Assembly: GCA_035308365.1 (NCBI GenBank) | Contig: DATGGU010000125.1 | Coordinates: 1-44,815 of the forward strand | Origin: PALSA-505 sp035308365 | Lineage (GTDB): Bacteria > Actinomycetota > Actinomycetes > Streptosporangiales > Streptosporangiaceae | Direction of reading: 5' to 3' | Length of the DNA: 44,815 nt | Part shown: positions 14,858 to 24,891 of the stretch, piece after piece | Position numbering within the stretch: position 1 is the stretch's first letter | How the letters are laid out: every line of letters starts with the position of its first letter | The notes under the pieces: model-generated | Database searches by the model: none | The model's input: only the letters and a program-made list of their open reading frames with translations | Told to the model about the DNA's origin: nothing | Translations under genes and position numbers: made by a program

Positions 14858-16918
14858 CTAGGACTGGGTCCGCCCATCCGGCACGGTGGGGCGTTCGTCG
14901 CTCAGCGTGCCGGGTGCCTCGATATGGAGCCCGCCATCCTGAATGGTCAGCGCGTTCCACCAGCGTCCATCACCCGGTGGCGCCAGGAGGGTGAATTCTG
15001 GTTCTCCACCAGTGACCGAAAGAGCCGCCCCAGCCTGGGCCAGGGTCCCTTCTCCCGAATAGGCATAAACCGCCAGCACGAGCAGAGAATACGAAGTGGC
15101 GCGCACCTTTAGCGTCTCGGATCCCGGCCCGTCTCGGACATCGTCGCTGAGCTGGGCGTACGGCGGGCTTTCCAGGCTTCCCGGGTTGCCGTAGTAAATA
15201 TGGGACAACTTACCGTCCAGGACGATCCACGCATGCAAGTCCAGATCTCGGGAAACGCTCGTCCAGGTGAGCGTCGCGGTCAGTTCGCTCGCTGTGCTGG
15301 CGGGACGGTCCTCCATTCGTGGAGCCATCGCCGAGATCAGGCTGGGCTCGAAGGCGGCTGGGATTTCGCCCGGCCGGAAGTGGGAGGCGAAGTGAACCTG
15401 GCGCTCCGGCCATCGCTGCGCGAGGGCGGGGGCGGTGGCCGGGAACTCCTCGTAGTTCACCATCCAGACGACATCGGCGTACGTGCCGCCAACATATCGA
15501 TCAAGAATTTCGCTGAGCTTACGACGCCGAAGCGTTCGCCGGTCCTTGTTTTCCACGATGGCGATGTCGTGGTAGGGAGGTAGCTGGCTGATCAGCCGGA
15601 GGTCGGGTTCCAGGCCCGCGCCGGTGCCCGGATGATAGGTCTTGCGCTGTACCCAGCAGGCGACCTGTCCCCGCTCACCGATGCTGGCCACCGGATCTCG
15701 TGCCGTGCCACCAGGGAGGATCCACTCCGCCGTCCCGTCGGCATTGGCGCTGAGGCCCAGAAGCTCAACCGGCCAGCGATGCTGGGCGGTGCGAAGGACC
15801 AGCACGACCGTCCACAGCTCGTACAGATACCAGCGGGCGCTCCAGAATGGCAACGCCAGGAACTGGAGCAAGCGCTCCACCATCTGTTCGTGGGACTCGG
15901 CGGCTATGACAGGAGCGACCTCGTCGAGCCGGGTCCGGTACGAATCCGCCAGTTGCCGGAGGAATGCCAGGTAGATTTCGGGAGTGATCGCGTCAAAGGG
16001 CTGCTTGAGGCGGTCGCTTAGCCAGTCTCCGTCGTCCCGGTGAAGATCGGGGTTGTGCCAGGTATATATCGATTCAGCGAACCCATGCAGAGTTCGCCAG
16101 ATCGCGTTGACCAGTGGTTCTGGTGTGTCATCGCGGAAGCGCCTGACCGGGCGGCGCAAGACGGCCGCAGAGTCAGCGGTGACGCGGTGAGTACGCGGGG
16201 CAACCTGCATGATGTAACCGAATTTGGTGGGCTCGTCCCCCCGCCAGCGGACGTTTTCGCGCTGGAACAAACGGTTTCGATCATCGCCTTCCATAAGGTC
16301 TGCTGCGAACACGCAAATCGCTGCGAGCCGGTCCATGATCGGCTCTACGATCTGTTCAGCAGCACTCAGATGCCCGGCGTCTCGCAGTATGCTCCTAGCG
16401 TACGACAGGGCCCGGTGGAATCCGTTATCATAGAAGTCATTGTCCCAAACTGGATCGACCGGCCGCCACGCAGTCAGAGGTGACAACTCATCGTCTGCTG
16501 GATGGTCGGAGGTCATATCGGGCAGCCGCAGCTCAACCTGTGATTCCGTGATCCGTTCAGCTGTCAGGGTGCGAAAGAACTCGACCGGAAAATTGTCCAG
16601 GTCGAATTCAAACCTCGCCTCGGCTCCTTCTTTGGATACCAGGAACTTGCTCGCCCGCCGGGTCGCCGTGGTGCTCATGTCGTTCAGGAACTCGTAGATC
16701 TCGCCGATCATCCTGGCGAACGGCTCCACCTGCTCCATTACGATGAAGAAAGTTTCCTCGAACCCGGGAGAACGAAGGAGTTTGTCAGCCACATCGGACA
16801 GCTCCCCGCGTCGCGCTGTCTTCAGAAGAGCGTAGATGATCTCCTTCTCTTCCTTCTTCGTTCCGTATTCGAGTGCTTGAAGAAGATCTAAGATGCCCTG
16901 CCGCTGGTTGAAGCCCAT
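14858..16918 (-). CDS. PD-(D/E)xK nuclease-like protein with C-terminal DUF2135-like domain
   Basis: 686 aa. Residues 1-350 are mostly helical and unrecognised. Residues 355-500 read as a PD-(D/E)xK core: helix with E367 (WYLYELWTVVLVLR), a strand WVQRKTYHP, P438-D439 (LEPDLRLIS) and E456-N457-K458 (DIAIVENKDRR), then YADVVWMVNYEEF. Residues about 546-640 resemble the DUF2135/YfaP beta domain: LTWTSVSRDLDLHAWIV, HIYYGNPGSLE and a repeated-strand tail. Metal-dependent DNA cleavage is therefore likely but inferred. ATG 16918 follows a GGGGAG site on the minus strand. The gene lies 72 bp downstream of the propeller gene on the same strand and converges with the NdpA-like/membrane-protein pair. 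No signal peptide. Confidence 0.78.
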   Translation of the reverse strand: MGFNQRQGILDLLQALEYGTKKEEKEIIYALLKTARRGELSDVADKLLRSPGFEETFFIVMEQVEPFARMIGEIYEFLNDMSTTATRRASKFLVSKEGAEARFEFDLDNFPVEFFRTLTAERITESQVELRLPDMTSDHPADDELSPLTAWRPVDPVWDNDFYDNGFHRALSYARSILRDAGHLSAAEQIVEPIMDRLAAICVFAADLMEGDDRNRLFQRENVRWRGDEPTKFGYIMQVAPRTHRVTADSAAVLRRPVRRFRDDTPEPLVNAIWRTLHGFAESIYTWHNPDLHRDDGDWLSDRLKQPFDAITPEIYLAFLRQLADSYRTRLDEVAPVIAAESHEQMVERLLQFLALPFWSARWYLYELWTVVLVLRTAQHRWPVELLGLSANADGTAEWILPGGTARDPVASIGERGQVACWVQRKTYHPGTGAGLEPDLRLISQLPPYHDIAIVENKDRRTLRRRKLSEILDRYVGGTYADVVWMVNYEEFPATAPALAQRWPERQVHFASHFRPGEIPAAFEPSLISAMAPRMEDRPASTASELTATLTWTSVSRDLDLHAWIVLDGKLSHIYYGNPGSLESPPYAQLSDDVRDGPGSETLKVRATSYSLLVLAVYAYSGEGTLAQAGAALSVTGGEPEFTLLAPPGDGRWWNALTIQDGGLHIEAPGTLSDERPTVPDGRTQS

Positions 16919-16920
16919 GC

Positions 16921-16953
16921 CTACTCCCCGTTGTCCTCGATCAGTTCCCCCAT
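16921..16953 (-). CDS. Ten-codon ORF upstream of nuclease-like gene (leader or gene remnant)
   Basis: On the minus strand an ATG at 16953 encodes MGELIEDNGE and stops at 16921, two bases before the nuclease start. It is preceded by GGGAGGCGTTCAGC, a good Shine-Dalgarno, and its last codons include the GGGGAG used by the next gene. In frame just upstream reads AREAFS before a stop. It could be a coupling leader peptide or the tail of a deleted upstream gene. Confidence 0.35.
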   Translation of the reverse strand: MGELIEDNGE

Positions 16954-16990
16954 GCTGAACGCCTCCCGTGCGCGTCGATCCGGTCAGCGC

Positions 16991-19177
16991 TCAGGAGCCG
17001 GCCTCGGCGATCGAGCTCGTGCCGGCCGCCCAGCAGTCCGACGTGCCCGTCGCACAGCCGACCGCCCGCAGCAGCGGGATGTTGGTGGGCAGCGTATCAG
17101 CCGCCCAGGCAGCCCCCAAGCTGGTCGATACCGCCGTGGTGGCTGGCAGGGCTGGCAGGTTGGCGGAATTGTTCACGCTTATGACGGTCCCGACCGCCTC
17201 GCAGGTCATCGCCGAGGGGCAGGAGACGCTGCGCAGCGCGCCGGTGTTCGGCGGCGGCGTCTGTACGGCCCAGCTTCCGCCGCTGCCGGTGAGGATCACC
17301 GCCTGGCCCTGGTCCGTCTGCTGGTTGCCCTGGGTGACCGGGACGAGCTGGTCGCCCACGGCTGCGCAGTAGGTCTTCGCCGGGCAGGAGACGTCGTACA
17401 GGTCGGAGTAGGTCCCCTTCGGCAGGGTTGGCAGGGCCTGGACCGTCCACGAGGTCCCGGTGGTGGTCGTGAGCAGAGTCGCCGCGCCGGTCTGGGTGCC
17501 GCCGACCGCCGCGCAGGTGCTGCTGGACGGCACGCAGCTCACCCCGGTCAGGTAGCCGACCGCCGATGGAACGGTGGTCGCCGTCCAGGAGCCGCCGAGG
17601 TTCGTGCTGGTGTCGATTATCCCGGTCAGCCCGGAGGTGGCCAGGTTGGTGATGTCGGTGCCGGCCGCGACGCAGCGGCCCGTGCTCGGGCAGGTGATCG
17701 CGTCGAAGTGGCTCACCCCGGTCACGACCGTCGCGGCGCTCCAGGTCGACCCGTCCGAGGTGGACGTGCTGATCGCCGTCTTGGTCTGCGAGCCGCTCTG
17801 GTTGCTCAGCTCGTAGCCCACCGCCACGCAGTCCGTCGCGGCGGGGCAGGCCACGGCGGAGAGGTAGTACAGCACCCCGGACGCGCTCGGTGGCGTCTGG
17901 TTGGTCCAGGTGACACCGCCGTTGGTGGTGGCCATGATGACCGGGCCGGTGGCCGAGTTGCCGACGGCCACGCAGTTGGCGGAGCTGGCACAGGACACGC
18001 CGGTCAGCCCCACCCGGGGGCCGAGCGCCACCTGGCTCTGCACCGTCCAGGAACCCGATCCCATGGTCAGGGCGTCGATGCCGCCGCTGCCGCTGGACCC
18101 GAGCGCCTGGTAGCCCGCCGCCTGGCAAGTACCCGCCGCCGGGCAGGCCACCGCGTCCAGGTAGCCAGGGCCGGCGCTCTGGGTGGACCAGGTGGTGCCA
18201 TTGGTTGTCCAGGCCAGCTCGGCGGTCGCCGCCGAGCCCAGACCCGAGTAACCAGCTGCCAGACAGGTGGCCGGGGCCGGGCAGGCGATCCCGTCCAGGT
18301 ACTCGACGCCGCTGATGTGTGCCTCGCCGCTCCAGGTCGTGGCGCTCACTCCGCCGTTGATGACGATCGCGCCCGGCGACACGCCGTTCGGGGCGCCGTA
18401 CCCGACGGCCGCACAGTTGCCCGACGACGGGCAGGTCACACCGGCCAGGCTGGTCAGGCCGGCCGGGACCGTCGTGGCGGTCCAGGCCCCGCCGCCGTTC
18501 GTGCTGTGGATCAGCGCGCCCGCATAGACGCCTGTCGCCGGATCCTGGGTGCTCACGCCGGTGGCCACGCAGTTGCTGGTGCCCTGGCAGGCGACGCCGG
18601 TCAGGGCTGCGACGGCCGATGGGACGCTGACCGGCGTGATCGAGCTGAGATCACCGGCCACCTGCAAGACGATGCCCGAGGTGGGCTGGTCGGTCGGGCC
18701 GGTGGTGCCGACCGCGACGCAGGTCACCGAGGTGCCCGAGCCGGGGCAGGCGATCGCGTTGAGCGTGGTCGCGGCGCCGGTAACCTTGGCGCCGGACCAG
18801 TTGGCCCCGCCGTCGGTGGTGGAGTAGATGGCCCCGGCGGTTCCGCTGCCCGCGTCGGCACTGCCCACCGCCCAGCAGTCCATGCCGTTGCTCTGGCAGT
18901 ACACCGACTGCAGCACGCCGAGCGCGCCGGCGACGGTCTGGATGGCCCAGGTCTGCCCGCCGTTGGTCGTGTTGTACACCACCGGCGCGGTCGAGTTACT
19001 CCCCACCGCCCAGCAGTCCGACGTCGAGGTGCAGGTGACGCTGTGCAGGTCGGACAGCGTGACCTGGTTGGTCCAGACCCGGCTCTGAGCCAGCGCCGGG
19101 CGCAGGCCCGCCGAGCCCGCCACACCCATCGCCAGCGCGGCCGTGGCGGTCGCGACGATCAGCGTCCGCCGGGTCAT
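16991..19177 (-). CDS. Secreted 14-repeat beta-propeller protein
   Basis: 728 aa. The first 31 residues are a signal peptide (TRRTLIVATATAALAMGVAG, then ALAQS). The rest is fourteen repeats of about 48 residues with the pattern VxCxxxxxCxAVG followed by a TTNGGxTWT turn, as in BNR/YCF48-like propellers; I counted fourteen such cysteine pairs from VTCTSTSDCWAVG to VGCATGTSDCWAAG. Fourteen repeats would suit two seven-bladed propellers. The paired cysteines probably form a disulfide in each blade. The role is likely binding or scaffolding outside the cell; the sialidase catalytic residues were not found. Its start overlaps the stop of the upstream esterase gene (ATGA), so the two are coupled. 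Confidence 0.82.
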   Translation of the reverse strand: MTRRTLIVATATAALAMGVAGSAGLRPALAQSRVWTNQVTLSDLHSVTCTSTSDCWAVGSNSTAPVVYNTTNGGQTWAIQTVAGALGVLQSVYCQSNGMDCWAVGSADAGSGTAGAIYSTTDGGANWSGAKVTGAATTLNAIACPGSGTSVTCVAVGTTGPTDQPTSGIVLQVAGDLSSITPVSVPSAVAALTGVACQGTSNCVATGVSTQDPATGVYAGALIHSTNGGGAWTATTVPAGLTSLAGVTCPSSGNCAAVGYGAPNGVSPGAIVINGGVSATTWSGEAHISGVEYLDGIACPAPATCLAAGYSGLGSAATAELAWTTNGTTWSTQSAGPGYLDAVACPAAGTCQAAGYQALGSSGSGGIDALTMGSGSWTVQSQVALGPRVGLTGVSCASSANCVAVGNSATGPVIMATTNGGVTWTNQTPPSASGVLYYLSAVACPAATDCVAVGYELSNQSGSQTKTAISTSTSDGSTWSAATVVTGVSHFDAITCPSTGRCVAAGTDITNLATSGLTGIIDTSTNLGGSWTATTVPSAVGYLTGVSCVPSSSTCAAVGGTQTGAATLLTTTTGTSWTVQALPTLPKGTYSDLYDVSCPAKTYCAAVGDQLVPVTQGNQQTDQGQAVILTGSGGSWAVQTPPPNTGALRSVSCPSAMTCEAVGTVISVNNSANLPALPATTAVSTSLGAAWAADTLPTNIPLLRAVGCATGTSDCWAAGTSSIAEAGS

Positions 19178-20223
19178 GAGCCCGCCTCCGCCTCGAGGAA
19201 GCTGACGATAGCCTGGACGAGCTGGCCGATCCCTGGCTGTTCACCGGGTTCCAGGACGCCGTGCACGGCGTGGTGCACCAGGTAGAGCTGGGGTGGGTCG
19301 TTCGCCATCGACAGGCGCTGGCCGAGTTCGGCCGCCTGCGACTGCGGATTGAGCGGATCCTCGTCCCCTTGGACGATCAGGAATGGCGGGTCACCGGTCG
19401 CGATGTAGGTCACCGGGCTGGCCCGTTCCATAATGGGGTTGTCCACCCCGGGCGCGTGCCCGAAGACCTGCTGGATGACCTGGCTGGCATGCTGGCCCCA
19501 GGCCGGGTCGGTGAAGTCGGACACGCCCCACTCGTCGACGACGGCCTGCAGTGCACTGGACTGGCTGCACCAGTCCGTCGTGTCACCGTTCTGGCACTCG
19601 AAGCCCGCCGAGGCCGGGGCCAGGCCCGCCAGGCTGACCAGGTGGCCGCCCGCGCTGCCGCCCATGGCGAAGATGTGGTTAGTGTCGATGAAGTATGTGC
19701 TGGCATGCGCCCGCAGATAACGGATGGCACAGTTGACGTCGACGATCTGGTCGGGGAACTGGTTGCCCGGCGGGTTGATCTGCGGCATGGCCAGCCGGTA
19801 GTCGATCGAGGCCACCACGAACTTGCCCGTGTTGAGCAGGCCGGTCGCTACCTCGATGGAGTACCCGTCGGTGCCGAGCGTGTCACCGCTGCCGTCCATG
19901 GAGTTCCCCGTCTCCCAGCCACCCCCATGGACCCACAGCAGGGCCGGGAAGGCATCGCCCGCCACGGCACCGGCCGGGGTGAAGATGTCCATCACGTCGC
20001 TGGCCTCGCCGGTGCCGACGCCAGGGCAGTACGGGATGCCCGGATTCGGGTTCGAGCCCCCCGGCCCGGAGCCGGCTATCGCGAGCTGTCCCGCCGCCTG
20101 CCTGGCCTGCACCGCCGCCGGAGCGCTCCCAGCGGATCCGATGGTCAGTAACGTCGCGACCAGTGCCATCGCCCAGATCCGCCCATCGCGGACCATCCGC
20201 CTGCGCCCTGGCGTCCGTAACAT
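19174..20223 (-). CDS. Secreted alpha/beta-hydrolase (esterase/lipase-like)
   Basis: 349 aa with a signal peptide (RIWAMALVATLLTIGSAGSA then APAA). The HSL/carboxylesterase-like features are complete: oxyanion motif HGGGW at 99-103, nucleophile S190 in GGSAGG, acid D287 in QGDEDPL and H321 in HHAVHGVLEPG. VASIDYRL precedes the lid region, as in esterases of the BD-FAE type. It probably hydrolyses an extracellular ester; the substrate is unknown. Two cysteine pairs (positions near 165/210/219) fit export. A good ribosome-binding site (GGTGAGGAG) and a sigma-70-like promoter lie upstream. The following propeller gene overlaps its stop, suggesting that enzyme and propeller act together. Confidence 0.88.
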   Translation of the reverse strand: MLRTPGRRRMVRDGRIWAMALVATLLTIGSAGSAPAAVQARQAAGQLAIAGSGPGGSNPNPGIPYCPGVGTGEASDVMDIFTPAGAVAGDAFPALLWVHGGGWETGNSMDGSGDTLGTDGYSIEVATGLLNTGKFVVASIDYRLAMPQINPPGNQFPDQIVDVNCAIRYLRAHASTYFIDTNHIFAMGGSAGGHLVSLAGLAPASAGFECQNGDTTDWCSQSSALQAVVDEWGVSDFTDPAWGQHASQVIQQVFGHAPGVDNPIMERASPVTYIATGDPPFLIVQGDEDPLNPQSQAAELGQRLSMANDPPQLYLVHHAVHGVLEPGEQPGIGQLVQAIVSFLEAEAGS

Positions 20224-20254
20224 AACCGCTCCTCACCAAGCGACACGGCTGAAC

Positions 20255-20269
20255 CACGCGACACGCGTG
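20255..20269. promoter_or_regulatory. 15-bp palindrome over predicted transcription start
   Basis: CACGCG-ACA-CGCGTG sits directly downstream of the -10 box of the esterase promoter, overlapping the predicted start site. The position suits a repressor operator. Confidence 0.45.
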
Positions 20270-20297
20270 ACTCTACGCTTTGCGAAAATTAACTCAA
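20270..20297 (-). promoter_or_regulatory. Promoter of esterase-propeller operon
   Basis: Read on the minus strand: -35 TTGAGT (20297-20292), 16-bp AT-rich spacer, -10 TAGAGT (20275-20270). The leader to the ATG at 20223 is about 40 nt. The local AT content stands out from the surroundings. Confidence 0.6.
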
Positions 20298-20356
20298 GGG
20301 GCCCGCCAAGCAGGAAAGATCCAGGCATTCCGCCTCATGCGGACCGTCACAGGCCG

Positions 20357-20581
20357 TCACAGGCCGTCGGGGTGATTCCCCGGTGCGTCCGGGCTGACGA
20401 GCTTGCCGCTCTCGCGGACCGCCTCGACGTTAGCGGCCGCCGCCCTCTTCATCGCCTCGACCCGCGCCGAGCTACGCCCCACCCGGCGTACCCGCAACCC
20501 GGGCGCCCGCAGCCGCCAGGTCAGGAACGACAGGTGCACCACCAGGTACACCCCGACGATGACTATCAGGATGGTGACCAC
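20357..20581 (-). CDS. Small single-TM hypothetical protein
   Basis: 74 aa. The N-terminal TILIVIVGVYLVVHLSFLTW is a clear membrane segment, followed by an Arg-rich cytosolic stretch (LRAPGLRVRRVGRSS) and an Ala/Glu-rich helix. It starts at GTG with only a weak ACAGG site. Hydrophobic pattern and codon use are protein-like, but I do not recognise it. The neighbouring 195-bp stretch to 20776 has no gene. Confidence 0.5.
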   Translation of the reverse strand: MVTILIVIVGVYLVVHLSFLTWRLRAPGLRVRRVGRSSARVEAMKRAAAANVEAVRESGKLVSPDAPGNHPDGL

Positions 20582-20751
20582 TGCCCGAACCTGTCCCGCC
20601 TCACCGCTGAGCGCTTATAGGGCTGATTTCAGCCTACGGGCGCAGCGGGCGCAAGGGGTCACAACTCGCTACCGGGAGCTAACAAAGGGTACCAGGTGCA
20701 GACAGAACTTCTTGGCCTCGGCCGATTCGGCGTGGACAAGCAGGCCACGGC

Positions 20752-20767
20752 ACCCGATCAATCGGGT
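20752..20767 (-). terminator. Hairpin downstream of response-regulator gene
   Basis: ACCCGA-TTGA-TCGGGT on the minus strand, ten bases after the response-regulator stop. The 6-bp stem with tetraloop has no T-run, so it is a weak terminator candidate. Confidence 0.35.
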
Positions 20768-20776
20768 TCCAGGCTG

Positions 20777-21469
20777 CTACCCGCCCACGCGGAGGGCGTC
20801 CAGGGCGTCCCTGAGGCGGCCTACCCGGTGTTCCAGCCTGGCGGTGCAGTCGGTCATGACCGGGTCGCTGCTGGAGGCGGCATGGCCGGAGAGCATGGCT
20901 ACCAGGTCCTCCACGGCCGCCAGCCGTCCCGACAGCTCGGTCAGCAACGGCTCTGCCCCGTGTGCGGCAGTGCTGTCGCCCGGTTCCCCATCCTTCAGTT
21001 CCGCCGCCATGCTGCCCGAAGCCAGCCCGGGTGCGTTGCTCAGCTGGGTGCGCAGCAGTTCGGCCTGCTCCCGCAGTTGCAGGTTCTTCATGTACAGCTC
21101 GACGAAGATCGACACCTTGGCCCGCAGCACCCAGGGGTCGAACGGCTTGGCGATGTAGTCGACGGCGCCGGCCGCGTAGCCACGGAACGCGTAATCCGGC
21201 TCCGAGCTTGCCGCCGTCAGGAAGATGATCGGGATGTCCCGGGTCTTGGCCCGCCGTTTGATGTGCGCAGCGGTCTCGAAGCCGTCCATGCCTGGCATCA
21301 CGACATCGAGCAGGATCACCGCGAATTCACCGGTGAGCAGCGCCTTCAGCGCGGCATCGCCGGATCTGACCGGGACGAGAACGTGGTTCAGCGAGGACAG
21401 GATCGCCTCGAGTGCTGTCAGGTTCTCGGCACGGTCGTCAACCAGCAGGATCCTGGGTTTCGCTGTCAA
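20777..21469 (-). CDS. Response regulator with receiver domain and coiled C-terminus
   Basis: 230 aa. Residues 5-122 are a complete receiver domain: D11/D12 (LLVDDRAEN), phospho-acceptor D55 (VILLDVVMPGMDGFE), T85 (IIFLTAASS) and K108 (DYIAKPFDP). The remaining 110 residues begin with an amphipathic helix (NLQLREQAELLRTQL) and continue as a helical region without a DNA-binding or enzymatic output domain that I recognise. The preceding gene on the same strand is the hybrid kinase, 55 bp upstream, so this is its likely phosphorelay partner. Similar single-receiver proteins follow Nik1-like kinases in other actinomycetes. Confidence 0.9.
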   Translation of the reverse strand: MTAKPRILLVDDRAENLTALEAILSSLNHVLVPVRSGDAALKALLTGEFAVILLDVVMPGMDGFETAAHIKRRAKTRDIPIIFLTAASSEPDYAFRGYAAGAVDYIAKPFDPWVLRAKVSIFVELYMKNLQLREQAELLRTQLSNAPGLASGSMAAELKDGEPGDSTAAHGAEPLLTELSGRLAAVEDLVAMLSGHAASSSDPVMTDCTARLEHRVGRLRDALDALRVGG

Positions 21470-21524
21470 AGTTACGAGCTCCCTTCGGCCAGGCTCACGC
21501 CTCGCGCGGCTTACCCGGCGCGGC

Positions 21525-24746
<3,222 letters not shown>

Positions 24747-24891
24747 GCCGTCTCCCTCCTCGCAACCTGGTCGCGGCCTTCCGGCCGGAACAGTTCCGCG
24801 GCAGGTGTTCACTATCTACGCTATGAATGTCACAAGTCTGTCACGATAGAGGCGCCGACCATGACCTAAGGCGACCATTCAGGAGGGCTAG
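24747..24891. promoter_or_regulatory. Divergent control region between kinase and SpoIIE-type phosphatase genes
   Basis: Contains TGTCAC at 24828-24833 and again at 24839-24844, an 11-bp-spaced direct repeat (one helical turn) in an AT-richer patch, suited to a regulator such as an OmpR-type dimer. AGGAGGG at 24881-24887 is the ribosome-binding site of the plus-strand gene. No confident -35/-10 pair was assigned on either strand. Confidence 0.4.

Noticed and set aside
16931..19285. 784-residue plus-strand frame opposite the propeller gene
   Set aside because: No recognisable domain, extreme Arg/Gly/Ala bias; the minus frame has a signal peptide and fourteen regular repeats.
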